Shown here one piece after another: positions 1 through 7,527 of a stretch of DNA of 64,000 nucleotides. The notes beneath the pieces were generated by a model. That model saw only the letters and a list, made by a program, of their open reading frames with translations. It did no database searches and was not told where the DNA came from. Within the stretch, counting starts at the first letter, position 1, and every line of letters starts with the position of its first letter. This DNA is from Agitococcus lubricus. Its GTDB lineage: Bacteria; Pseudomonadota; Gammaproteobacteria; Pseudomonadales; Moraxellaceae. Position numbers and translations under genes: made by a program. Location of the stretch: the NCBI RefSeq assembly GCF_003051055.1, contig NZ_QAON01000008.1:87541-151540 (forward strand), written 5' to 3'.

Positions 1-500
1 TGATGGAATGGTTATCTTCGCCCATCATTTATCGTCAACACGCTGCCATTGAACCACTAAGAGCCTTAGCACAAGCTTCATTTTTGCCATTGTCGTCTTG
101 CCATCATTATTTGTCGATGGCTCGTCAGGATATTAACAAACTGGTCATTGGCAGCGACATTCGTCTCAAAAAGTATCTCTATATGTTTAGAGCCTTATTA
201 GCCACGCAATGGGTAATTGCCAATAATAACCAACCACCAATGGCTTTTATTGAGTTGGTCAATCGTTTTTTGCCAAGTGGTGATATTCGTGAGCAAATTG
301 ATGAATTATTGGTGTTAAAAGGCCAAGTCTTAGAAAGTGAACATATTCCGCCCCAAGAAGAATTGGATGCTTATTTATTAGCCTTATTTAGCCGTTTAGA
401 AAAACAATTACCCGCCGCCAGCACACCTGTGAGTGTTGATGTCTTTGATACATGTTTACTCGACACTTTACAGATAGCTTACCCACATTTGCATTTATAA
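1..500 (+). CDS. RlaP/YcgL-type predicted nucleotidyltransferase, C-terminal part (5' partial)
   Basis: The reading frame is already open at base 1, so the gene begins upstream of the window; the ATG at 3 is internal. The visible 165 residues carry the conserved C-terminal half of COG3541-type nucleotidyltransferases: an EWLxSPIIYR motif at the start, then a YLSMARQ stretch, and a KKYLYMFRALLA segment near residue 55. The N-terminal nucleotide-binding motif lies outside the window. These proteins belong to the DNA polymerase beta-like nucleotidyltransferase superfamily and their substrate is mostly unknown. The stop codon is 14 bases before roxA, so the two may be cotranscribed. The family call rests on remembered motif resemblance. 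Confidence 0.7.
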   Translation, partial: MEWLSSPIIYRQHAAIEPLRALAQASFLPLSSCHHYLSMARQDINKLVIGSDIRLKKYLYMFRALLATQWVIANNNQPPMAFIELVNRFLPSGDIREQIDELLVLKGQVLESEHIPPQEELDAYLLALFSRLEKQLPAASTPVSVDVFDTCLLDTLQIAYPHLHL

Positions 501-514
501 CTTGAGATATTGTC

Positions 515-1693
515 ATGACCGCAACGAATATTCCTTTGTCTTATTTAGGTGGCTTAACTGCCGACGAATTTTTACGTGATTATTGGCAAAAAAAACCCTT
601 ATTAGTCCGTAATGCTTTTCCTGAATTAGCGATGATGGTTGGCAAAGAAGACTTACTAGAACTTGGCCAAGAAGACAGTATCGAAGCGCGTATTATTTTA
701 GAAAAAGACGGCAAAAAACCGTGGGAATTACGCAAAGGGCCGTTTAATAGCAAAGTTTATAAAACCCTCCCCAAAACGCATTGGACGATTTTAGTACAAG
801 CTGTTGACCATTATTTTCCAGAATTAGCAATTTTTTGGCAAAATTTTAGTTTTATACCCAGTTGGCGTACCGATGACATTATGATTTCTTATGCGCCTGT
901 TGGCGGTTCTGTAGGTAAACACTTTGACCAATATGATGTCTTTTTAGTGCAAGGCTCAGGACAACGTCGCTGGCAACTGGGTGAGTTTTGTGACAAAAAT
1001 GCCGCCTTAGTCGCCAATACGTCATTACGCATTTTACAAGATATGCCAGTCACGTTTGATGAGGTCTTAAATGCAGGTGACTTGTTATATGTACCACCCA
1101 AATTAGCGCATTATGGTGTCGCCCAAAACGAGTGCATTACTTACTCGTTTGGCTTTAGAGCACCGTCATTAAGTCATGTATTAGAACAGTTAGTCGATAC
1201 GGCTTTAGCGCATACAGGCTCAGAAAATCTTTATCAAGACAAAGACTTACAAGCGCAAACGCATCATGCTTGGCTCAATCCCGCGCATTTACAACAACTA
1301 CAAACACAAGTCTTGGCGTTACTGAATCAACCGACGCTCTTAACAGAGGCTCTAGCACCCTTTTTAAGCGAAGCCAAATACGATGATTACGAGCCCGCAG
1401 GCGAAGCCATGACCCCGATTACCTTGGTCAAAAAACTGGAGTCGGGAGTCGTATTGTGCCGTGACCCTGCCTCGCGTTTTGTGTATGTCGGTGAAGCAGG
1501 TTCTGCACATGCCTTGTACATTAATGGTGAATCTGTGGACATTGACGGCGCAGAGTCTACATTTATTGCATTAGTCGCAGATAACCGTCAGTTGACTTGG
1601 CCTGCCTTACAACATCATTTAGCCAATACCGCTAACCAAACGTGGTTAAGCCAACAAGTTGAAGCGGGTTATTGGTTGTTATTGGAAGATTAA
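515..1693 (+). CDS. roxA: Ribosomal oxygenase RoxA (YcfD), 50S L16 arginine hydroxylase
   Basis: This is a JmjC/cupin-fold Fe(II)/2-oxoglutarate oxygenase of 392 residues, close to the usual YcfD length. YcfD enzymes hydroxylate an arginine of ribosomal protein L16. The iron-binding triad is visible as H136-x-D138 (KHFDQYD) and a distal His near 199 (LAHYGV), matching the known H-x-D...H spacing. The C-terminal third is the expected winged-helix dimerisation region. The ATG at 515 lies 14 bases after the upstream gene, with a weak GAG-containing Shine-Dalgarno. The next gene starts one base after the stop, which suggests one operon. Confidence 0.93.
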   Translation: MTATNIPLSYLGGLTADEFLRDYWQKKPLLVRNAFPELAMMVGKEDLLELGQEDSIEARIILEKDGKKPWELRKGPFNSKVYKTLPKTHWTILVQAVDHYFPELAIFWQNFSFIPSWRTDDIMISYAPVGGSVGKHFDQYDVFLVQGSGQRRWQLGEFCDKNAALVANTSLRILQDMPVTFDEVLNAGDLLYVPPKLAHYGVAQNECITYSFGFRAPSLSHVLEQLVDTALAHTGSENLYQDKDLQAQTHHAWLNPAHLQQLQTQVLALLNQPTLLTEALAPFLSEAKYDDYEPAGEAMTPITLVKKLESGVVLCRDPASRFVYVGEAGSAHALYINGESVDIDGAESTFIALVADNRQLTWPALQHHLANTANQTWLSQQVEAGYWLLLED

Positions 1694-1694
1694 T

Positions 1695-2342
1695 ATGATG
1701 CACTCCCCTGATGATAAACTGCGTGAAGATGGCACAATTGACTATGTGCCACCTGTCATCACTCAACCCTTAGCGATTATTAAAGACAGTGACAGCACAC
1801 TGACACCCCGTCCTACCGTCCTATTTAGTGATGAACAACTGACGCCGTTTATCTTGGGGGAAACTGAAAACCGTATTGAATTATCACATTTGGTGATGTT
1901 GCAAAGTGCGGCTATTGCATTGTTAGCCCAAACGCAACGCGAAATCTTAGTCATTAGTCCCGATTTAGAACATGAGCGTTTTGATAACGATGCGTTTATT
2001 AACGCCTTATCTGGATTTAGTCGTTCTAGTCGGTATACCATCACCCGAATCTTATTAGCTGACCCTCGTTTGGCGATTGCCGATGGCCATCGTCTCGTCA
2101 AACTGATGCGTAAACTCAGTAGCCTGATTGAGATTCGACAAGCGCACGAAGATGATATACCGCATTTAGAAGCCGTGATGATTGCAGACAATATGGGCTT
2201 ATTACGTTGTACGCAACGTGACCCGTGGCGTGGCTCTCTGCTAGCCAAAGGCATCCCCTACGCCCAACAAGCTCGTCAACGCTTTCTAGAATGGTGGGAG
2301 CGTAGCAGTGAGATTATGGATTTTAGAGAGCTGAAGATTTAA
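1695..2342 (+). CDS. DUF7931-type protein of unknown function
   Basis: This is a 215-residue cytoplasmic protein that starts right after the roxA stop (tandem ATG codons at 1695 and 1698; GGAAG sits just upstream at the roxA end). The open frame reaches back to 1659 inside roxA, but that start has no ribosome site. The C-terminal half resembles the domain often fused behind GNAT acetyltransferases in Pseudomonadales: an REILVISPDLEHERFDNDAF segment, then a GHRLVKLMRKLSS helix and IEIRQAHEDD. The fold recalls phospholipase-D-like backbones but no HKD motif is present. No GNAT domain precedes it here, so it is the stand-alone form. Function is unknown. Confidence 0.7.
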   Translation: MMHSPDDKLREDGTIDYVPPVITQPLAIIKDSDSTLTPRPTVLFSDEQLTPFILGETENRIELSHLVMLQSAAIALLAQTQREILVISPDLEHERFDNDAFINALSGFSRSSRYTITRILLADPRLAIADGHRLVKLMRKLSSLIEIRQAHEDDIPHLEAVMIADNMGLLRCTQRDPWRGSLLAKGIPYAQQARQRFLEWWERSSEIMDFRELKI

Positions 2343-2375
2343 ACGCCTAAAATAGAAATAACCATCGACCTAAGC

Positions 2376-2401
2376 CGCTGTTTTAGCTCAAAAAAACAGC
2401 G
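2376..2401 (+). terminator. Hairpin after the roxA operon, possible weak terminator
   Basis: CGCTGTTTT and AAAACAGCG form a perfect 9-bp stem around an 8-base loop, 34 bases after the last stop codon. No T-run follows, so it is only a candidate intrinsic terminator. It may instead be a 3'-end stabilising hairpin. Confidence 0.4.
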
Positions 2402-2448
2402 CTCCCTCTGGTTTATATACTATTTGTCTATATTTGAAGCAAACAGAG

Positions 2449-2477
2449 TTGACGACCAACCTCAAGCTATATATCAT
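2449..2477 (+). promoter_or_regulatory. Sigma-70 promoter for the tRNA cluster
   Basis: TTGACG at 2449-2454 and TATCAT at 2472-2477 are separated by 17 bases. The -10 box ends 15 bases before the first tRNA base, which fits a very short 5' leader. The sequence after the -10 is GC-containing (GCGTCC), as often seen in stringently controlled stable-RNA promoters. Confidence 0.6.
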
Positions 2478-2492
2478 TTGCGTCCTTGGTAC

Positions 2493-2566
2493 GGCCGGGT
2501 AGCAAAGTGGCTATGCAGCGGACTGCAACTCCGTATACGCCGGTTCGATTCCGGCCTCGGCCTCCA
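2493..2566 (+). tRNA. tRNA-Cys (anticodon GCA)
   Basis: This is a 74-nt cloverleaf. The acceptor stem GGCCGGG pairs with CTCGGCC (one G-U), the discriminator is T, and CCA is encoded. The anticodon loop CTGCAAC at 2523-2529 carries GCA at 2525-2527, with a stem of 2518-2522 and 2530-2534. The T-arm GCCGGTTCGATTCCGGC is canonical. It is the first gene of a three-tRNA cluster. Confidence 0.95.
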
Positions 2567-2593
2567 GTGGATGTTTCCACAACAAGTTATTAC

Positions 2594-2682
2594 GCCTAGG
2601 TGGTGAAATTGGTAGACACAAGGGACTTAAAATCCCTCGGCTGGTGACAGCCGTGCCGGTTCGATTCCGGCCCTAGGCACCA
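2594..2682 (+). tRNA. tRNA-Leu (anticodon TAA), copy 1
   Basis: This is an 89-nt class II tRNA with a long variable arm (CTCGGCTGGTGACAGCCG region). The acceptor stem GCCTAGG pairs with CCTAGGC, and CCA is encoded at 2680-2682. The anticodon loop is CTTAAAA with TAA at 2628-2630. It lies 27 bases after tRNA-Cys. Confidence 0.95.
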
Positions 2683-2714
2683 TGTAATAACCCCCGCTCA
2701 AAACCATCTTATAA

Positions 2715-2803
2715 GCCTAGGTGGTGAAATTGGTAGACACAAGGGACTTAAAATCCCTCGGCTGGTGACAGCCGTGCCGGTTCGATTCCGGCCCTAGGCA
2801 CCA
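2715..2803 (+). tRNA. tRNA-Leu (anticodon TAA), copy 2
   Basis: Base for base this matches the copy at 2594-2682 along all 89 nt, including CCA. A 32-base spacer separates the two copies and is not itself repeated. The identity points to recent duplication or gene conversion. Confidence 0.95.
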
Positions 2804-2976
2804 TTTACATACCCATTAAGATACTCTCATCTCACAAATGTATTTCTCATACAATCCATACTCGCTGTAAGTGCTGGTTCATTTCATTTTCGTATATAAA
2901 AAATCTATCTCACGTGTTACAACTGCTGACTAAGCGTGTCTAATCGTCATGACACTCATATACAGCGGAGAAATGT

Positions 2977-3600
2977 ATGCGCGCTAACTGCCAATGCCAA
3001 AGTCGGCGTCAATTTTTAGGTCAAGGGCTAGGCTTAGGTTTAGCTTTGTTACTCCCTTCTTTGGGAGATGCCAGCCAATTTACCGCCACCGAAGGCAGTA
3101 TTTGGATAGATGGCCGTAAAGCACAACAGAAAATGTCGGTTAATGCCAATAGTCGTATCAAAACAGGCGCTAACGGTAAAGCCCAGTTTGTCATTGGGGA
3201 TAATGCATTTTTATTAGCGGCCAACAGTGAAGTACGGTTTAACCCCATTCGCAAACGCTCGACTACTATTTCTGGTCTGCGTTTACTGACTGGTGGTTTA
3301 CTGAGTGTGTTTGGGACAGGAAATAAAAAATTACTCACACCGACCGCTACGATTGGTATTCGCGGGACAGGTGTTTATATGATGGCTGAGGCAGACAGCA
3401 GTTATATCTGCTTATGTTACGGCAAAGTCGATTTAGCAGCCAATCATAGCCCTGCACTTAACTACCCACTCAGTGCAGAACATCATCTAGGCAAACTAGT
3501 GGGCAGTGATGGCAGTGTCGTAGAAACAGGGATGCAAGGCCATACCGACGAGGAGCTGGTTATGCTAGAAGCACTCGTGGGTCGTAAAGTCCCTTTTTAA
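2977..3600 (+). CDS. FecR-domain protein with a twin-arginine export signal
   Basis: The protein has 207 residues and starts at ATG 2977, behind CGGAG at 2966-2970. The N-terminus has S9-R10-R11-Q12-F13-L14, a good Tat motif, then a hydrophobic stretch (GLGLALLLPSLG), so export to the periplasm in folded form is expected. Residues about 35-150 form a FecR domain (EGSIWIDGRKA, ANSRIKTGANGKAQFVIGD, GTGVYMM). Classical FecR is an anti-sigma factor in iron-citrate signalling, but there is no sigma factor or TonB receptor gene here and no cytoplasmic anti-sigma region. It is therefore a stand-alone periplasmic FecR-fold protein. A Cys pair, CLC, lies near residue 148. The stop overlaps that of the convergent SDR gene. 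Confidence 0.8.
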   Translation: MRANCQCQSRRQFLGQGLGLGLALLLPSLGDASQFTATEGSIWIDGRKAQQKMSVNANSRIKTGANGKAQFVIGDNAFLLAANSEVRFNPIRKRSTTISGLRLLTGGLLSVFGTGNKKLLTPTATIGIRGTGVYMMAEADSSYICLCYGKVDLAANHSPALNYPLSAEHHLGKLVGSDGSVVETGMQGHTDEELVMLEALVGRKVPF

Positions 3601-4409
3601 CGGGTATTACCTTTCCATTGATTCATCGACGTCGAAATACCCAAGGCTTTAGCGGCCTTATCCCACCACTTTTGTGACAGTGCTGCCCGCAATAAATCAA
3701 CCGATTTAACAGTCAACGGCTCTTTCACAAAAGGCTGATTACGCTCAATCGCTTCCATAATTTTATCAACGACTTTTTCTGGACTCAGATTGGCTAATAA
3801 CGCAGGTGGTTTGATACCTTCAAACATCCCGCTTGTTAAATAACCTGAGCAGACAGTTGTCACCCCGACTTGTTCAAAACCGCGCTCAGCCAATTCCAAA
3901 CGAATGGATTCAGACAAGCCAATCACTGCCCATTTACTGGCAGCATAACTCGAACCATAAGGTAAACCAATATAGCCTGACGCGCTGGCAATATTGACAA
4001 TATGACTGTCAGGGCTTTCAAGTAAGTCGGTAAAAAAAGTATGGGTAATGGCCATGAGACCGATGTTATTGACTTGTTGGGTCAATAAATGTTTGTCTAA
4101 GGGCATCATCTCAAATGCACCACCGAAGACAATGGCTGCATTATTAACGAGCGCATCAATTTTTCCAATATCACGATGAATTTGTTGCTTAAACGATGAT
4201 ATAGCCTCTAAATCCGCAATATCTAACGCATAAGCCCACGCTTGACGGCCAATATCTAAAATTTCAGCCGCTACTTTTTCGGCGCTGACATAGTTTAAAT
4301 CGGTGACAATCACATCTGCGCCACGCGCTGCAAAAGCGAGTGCTAATAAGCGCCCTAAGCCATTGCCAGCCCCTGTTATAATCACTTTACGGCCATAAAA
4401 CTGTTTCAC
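3597..4409 (-). CDS. Short-chain dehydrogenase/reductase
   Basis: This is a 270-residue classical SDR. The cofactor motif TGAGNGLG is at residues 12-19, NNAA is near 90, and the catalytic Y155-x3-K159 pair (YAASK) has an upstream Ser in the NIASASGY stretch. The substrate cannot be told from sequence; the C-terminus with a FVKEPLTVK segment resembles SDRs of lipid and hydrocarbon metabolism. The gene stands alone, is divergent from the metallo-hydrolase at 4766, and its last four bases overlap the end of the FecR-domain gene. Confidence 0.85.
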   Translation of the reverse strand: MKQFYGRKVIITGAGNGLGRLLALAFAARGADVIVTDLNYVSAEKVAAEILDIGRQAWAYALDIADLEAISSFKQQIHRDIGKIDALVNNAAIVFGGAFEMMPLDKHLLTQQVNNIGLMAITHTFFTDLLESPDSHIVNIASASGYIGLPYGSSYAASKWAVIGLSESIRLELAERGFEQVGVTTVCSGYLTSGMFEGIKPPALLANLSPEKVVDKIMEAIERNQPFVKEPLTVKSVDLLRAALSQKWWDKAAKALGISTSMNQWKGNTR

Positions 4410-4765
4410 ACGTTGCGCTCCATACCATGATGCTTAAGGGTAAACAAATACAAGGCATACATTCTAAGTTTAGTCTGCTTTTCTCGGCGATAGATTCATT
4501 TTGTCTGACAGTCATCAACGATTGGTATAAACGCTAACTTTAAGCGGATAAACGGTTTATGAGATACCGTCCATCGCGAATAATGCATGATATAAGGTTT
4601 GACAAATGCCCCTGTCTAATTATTTAATCGTCAGACAGCTTAGCAAACTCACGATAATTTTATTTAATTATTGTTATAAATCAGTATTTTACAGTATTTA
4701 CTTAATGTAAAAACCAAAAATAGCTGTATGTAGTCCATAGCAAATTATTTCTTGAGGTACAACAA
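4410..4765. other. Divergent intergenic region, SDR / metallo-hydrolase
   Basis: These 356 AT-rich bases lie between divergent genes and have no convincing ORF. They hold one strong plus-strand promoter candidate (4599-4626) and, by position, must also contain the SDR promoter. I see no clear operator palindrome. Confidence 0.6.
4599..4626 (+). promoter_or_regulatory. Candidate sigma-70 promoter for the metallo-hydrolase
   Basis: A consensus TTGACA (4599-4604) is followed after 16 bases by TATTTA (4621-4626). Transcription from here would give a leader of roughly 130 bases before the ATG at 4766. Confidence 0.45.
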
Positions 4766-5587
4766 ATGGCTCTAAAAATTCATCACCTTAACTGTGGCAC
4801 GATGTGTCCACATGGTGCACCACTCATCAATGGTCATGGCAAAATAACCGACCATGGCCATATGGTTTGTCATTGTTTACTCATTGAAACTAAAGAGGGT
4901 TTGGTTTTAGTCGATACGGGTTTAGGCATACAAGATGTACGTTATCCACAACAACGCTTAGGTCATGCTTTTATGGCGGCTGTTCGTCCTGTGGCAGATT
5001 ATCGCGAAACTGCTTTTATACAAATCAAAGAGTTAGGCTTTAATCCTCAGGATGTACGTCATATTTTAGTCACGCATCTCGACTTAGACCATGCAGGGGG
5101 CTTGCCCGATTTTCCACAAGCCAAAGTCCACGTTTTTGCACCTGAATTTAGAGCAGCCATGAATCCTAACTGGCGTGAAAAACTCCGCTATATGCCACAT
5201 CAATGGTCACATGGCGTGAATTGGGTCACTTATGAAACCGAAGGCGAAACATGGCATGGCTTTGACAGTATTCGAGCTATTCCCGACTTAGAAGATGAAA
5301 TTCTACTCGTCCCTTTAGTCGGTCATACGCGCGGTCACAGTGGCATTGCCGTTAATACCCATCAGGGTTGGTTATTACATTGTGGCGATGCTTACTTCCA
5401 TCATAATCAAATGAAAGCAGAACCGAGTTGCCCTATTGGCTTAGAGATATTTCAACGCAGTTTAGCCATGGACAATAAAGCACGTGCACATAATCTGTCG
5501 CGTTTACAACAACTTGCCCAAAATACTCAAGGTGAAATCCAACTTTTTAGTGCCCATGATTCCTTAGAATACGCGCGCTATCAATAA
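4766..5587 (+). CDS. Metallo-beta-lactamase-fold hydrolase (lactonase-like)
   Basis: The protein has 273 residues. The ATG at 4766 follows TTGAGG with about 8 bases of spacing. The metal-binding loop is H104-L-D106-L-D108-H109 (THLDLDHAGG), so the second ligand of the usual H-x-H-x-D-H is Asp. Other metal ligands are likely H in VGHTRGHSG (near 192), D in HCGDAYFHH (near 210) and H in FSAHDS near the end. The closest family by feel is the N-acyl-homoserine-lactonase-like group, but the H-to-D change means lactonase activity should not be assumed. No signal peptide is seen. Confidence 0.8.
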   Translation: MALKIHHLNCGTMCPHGAPLINGHGKITDHGHMVCHCLLIETKEGLVLVDTGLGIQDVRYPQQRLGHAFMAAVRPVADYRETAFIQIKELGFNPQDVRHILVTHLDLDHAGGLPDFPQAKVHVFAPEFRAAMNPNWREKLRYMPHQWSHGVNWVTYETEGETWHGFDSIRAIPDLEDEILLVPLVGHTRGHSGIAVNTHQGWLLHCGDAYFHHNQMKAEPSCPIGLEIFQRSLAMDNKARAHNLSRLQQLAQNTQGEIQLFSAHDSLEYARYQ

Positions 5588-5599
5588 TATAGGTTGCGG

Positions 5600-5617
5600 G
5601 GCGAGTTTAAGCTCGCC
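5600..5617. terminator. Hairpin between convergent genes
   Basis: GGCGAG and CTCGCC form a 6-bp stem with a 6-base loop, between the convergent metallo-hydrolase and olsA stops. There is no long T-run on either strand. It is a possible shared, weak terminator. Confidence 0.4.
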
Positions 5618-6397
5618 TCAAAGGTCTATGCCTGCTTGTAAATGTTGTAGGGCTGTTGTCATCATTTGGCGTAAATCACGGGCTAAGGTACGCTCATCGC
5701 GGCCATTGATACTGACTCTAGGCAAAATTAAAAGCTCTACTTGAATCTTTTTTTCTTTCAACACCTTGAGTAAATGGTCTGCAAAGGCATCATCGCCGAT
5801 GAAGGGTGCAACAGGATGCAAGCTGCCAGTTTCATCACGATAACATAAAACAACAGGTTGAATATCAGTGCCTGTCACACATGCCGCTTTGAATAACTTA
5901 TGAAAGAATCGTTTTAACTCTTTGCCATCCGTTGTCGTACCCTCTGGAAAAAATAAAACGGAGCGCCCTGCTTGCAAATGAGCGGCCATCTGTTCAGAAA
6001 CAGAATTTGAGTCGCCAGAACCCCGTTTTATATACAGCGTACCGCCTGCTTTGGCTAAACGACCAATGACTGGCCATGTTTGTACTTCGGCTTTCGATAA
6101 AAAATGGACGGGAAAATGCGCACCTATGACAGGAATGTCTAACCAAGAAATATGATTACTGACCCACAAGGCAGGACGGGGGTCAGGTTTACCATGTACC
6201 GTTATGTCTATCCCCAAAACCTGACAAAATCGTTTATGCCAAAATTTCACCACAGGTTGCTGAAAGCGTTGATGTGGAAAAAATAAAGCCCCAGATGCTG
6301 TGCCTAACGCAAAACCTTCACCGATATGCAGCCCTAAACGCGCCAAGCGAGTCATTTGACGCCATGTTTGGTCTAGCATGAAACGTGTATGTGCCAT
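5618..6397 (-). CDS. olsA: Lysophospholipid/lyso-ornithine-lipid O-acyltransferase (PlsC family, OlsA-like)
   Basis: This is a 1-acylglycerol-3-phosphate O-acyltransferase-family enzyme of 259 residues from ATG 6397. I chose this start because GAGAG sits 7 bases upstream. The frame extends to a GTG at 6490, but no ribosome site precedes it. The acyltransferase motifs are present: block I VSNHISWLD (H-x4-D) and block III FPEGTTTDG. It follows the OlsB-like gene by 127 bases on the same strand, which points to ornithine-lipid synthesis: OlsB makes lyso-ornithine lipid and OlsA adds the second chain. By sequence alone it could instead be a general PlsC; the OlsA call rests on the neighbour. Confidence 0.78.
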   Translation of the reverse strand: MAHTRFMLDQTWRQMTRLARLGLHIGEGFALGTASGALFFPHQRFQQPVVKFWHKRFCQVLGIDITVHGKPDPRPALWVSNHISWLDIPVIGAHFPVHFLSKAEVQTWPVIGRLAKAGGTLYIKRGSGDSNSVSEQMAAHLQAGRSVLFFPEGTTTDGKELKRFFHKLFKAACVTGTDIQPVVLCYRDETGSLHPVAPFIGDDAFADHLLKVLKEKKIQVELLILPRVSINGRDERTLARDLRQMMTTALQHLQAGIDL

Positions 6398-6524
6398 AAA
6401 TTCTCTCAAATGATACCAGTGGGCATACCTTAACAGGCTTGCTGATTTGAGCTTAATCCAACACATTTGTGAAGCAGAAAACGCATACACTTGTACAAAT
6501 AGACAGCAATCATCGGTTATACGT

Positions 6525-7319
6525 TTATGCAGTCTTCAAAAAACGCTGTGCATAACGGCCTGCCAAGGTAGCAACATCTAAGACAATAAACATATCCGCA
6601 CAATTAAAGTCTAAATCTAAACAAGCCTCACCACCAATTTTGGCATTCATACGTAAATAGGCTTTTAATAAGGGCGGTAAGCTGACTTTGGTTTCTAAGA
6701 CAGCTAATTTAGGGATGGGCATCGCTCGCTTGGGCACAACACGTAATTCAGGGTCAATAAAATTTTCTTCATCTAAACTGGCCATAATGGCATGAAAACG
6801 CTGACCATTTTCATCTAAGGAAATAGACGCACAACCTATCAAATAGGAAAACTCTTCTGCCAGCAAATAGTCCGCTAAAGCCGACCATAAGACCGTAATT
6901 GCCGCACCAGAACGATAATCAGGGTGAACACAGGTTCGGCCAATCTCCAATACCCGCCCCTGTAATTTAGGCAGCAAGTTATTCAAGTCAAACTCTTGAG
7001 CCGAATAATATCCGCCTGCTAATTTGGCCTGTTTATCGCTCAGTAAACGTGTGGTAGCAATAATTTTACCCGTTGTCGTATCGTAAACATTCAAATGTTG
7101 GCAATAATTATCAAAATCATCCACATCTAAACCCTGTGCATGATGAAATTGTACGCCATACTCTGCACTAAAGGTTTCTGCCCGTAATTTCTGCGCGGCC
7201 TTAATAGCGCGTTGGCTATGCGCAAACTGCGCGATGAATTTGGGTTGTTTAGTTGGTGTCTGTTGTCTACGCTGTATGATAGCGGGTGTAGACAAGGAGA
7301 TGTCACTGCAAGTGTTCAT
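6525..7319 (-). CDS. olsB: L-ornithine N-alpha-acyltransferase (OlsB-like GNAT)
   Basis: The protein has 264 residues and belongs to the GNAT-fold acyl-ACP:ornithine N-acyltransferase / 'putative hemolysin' family (COG3176). Typical features are LRAETF near residue 46, D-x-F-D-x-Y-C-x-H-L (DDFDNYCQHL), a VLEIGRTCVHPDYR stretch near 120 and LIGCASI near 160. The product would be 3-hydroxyacyl-ornithine made from acyl-ACP. The ATG at 7319 has AGGTG 8 bases upstream. The next gene downstream is the OlsA-like acyltransferase, completing the two-step ornithine-lipid pathway. Such lipids often replace phospholipids under phosphate limitation; I see no Pho box I would defend. Confidence 0.8.
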   Translation of the reverse strand: MNTCSDISLSTPAIIQRRQQTPTKQPKFIAQFAHSQRAIKAAQKLRAETFSAEYGVQFHHAQGLDVDDFDNYCQHLNVYDTTTGKIIATTRLLSDKQAKLAGGYYSAQEFDLNNLLPKLQGRVLEIGRTCVHPDYRSGAAITVLWSALADYLLAEEFSYLIGCASISLDENGQRFHAIMASLDEENFIDPELRVVPKRAMPIPKLAVLETKVSLPPLLKAYLRMNAKIGGEACLDLDFNCADMFIVLDVATLAGRYAQRFLKTA

Positions 7320-7527
7320 AAACGCACCTATTGTTCTTTCTTGCGATTAGTGTGCAAAAAACAGGTGTCGAATAAATGACCATCACATGACATTTTAGCG
7401 ACAAAGTGTAGGACAACATCTATTTTTAGGTCTAAGATTATTTGCAGAATACGTAAAGATATTCAAATTAAAGCCTTAATAAATATGAAACTTTTGGATA
7501 TCCCATCAAAATCTAAGGACTGACCGT

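Noticed and set aside
1763..2254. 163-codon minus-strand ORF opposite the DUF7931 gene
   Set aside because: It is antisense to a gene with family resemblance and operon context; the composition is Ser/Arg-rich like a shadow frame.
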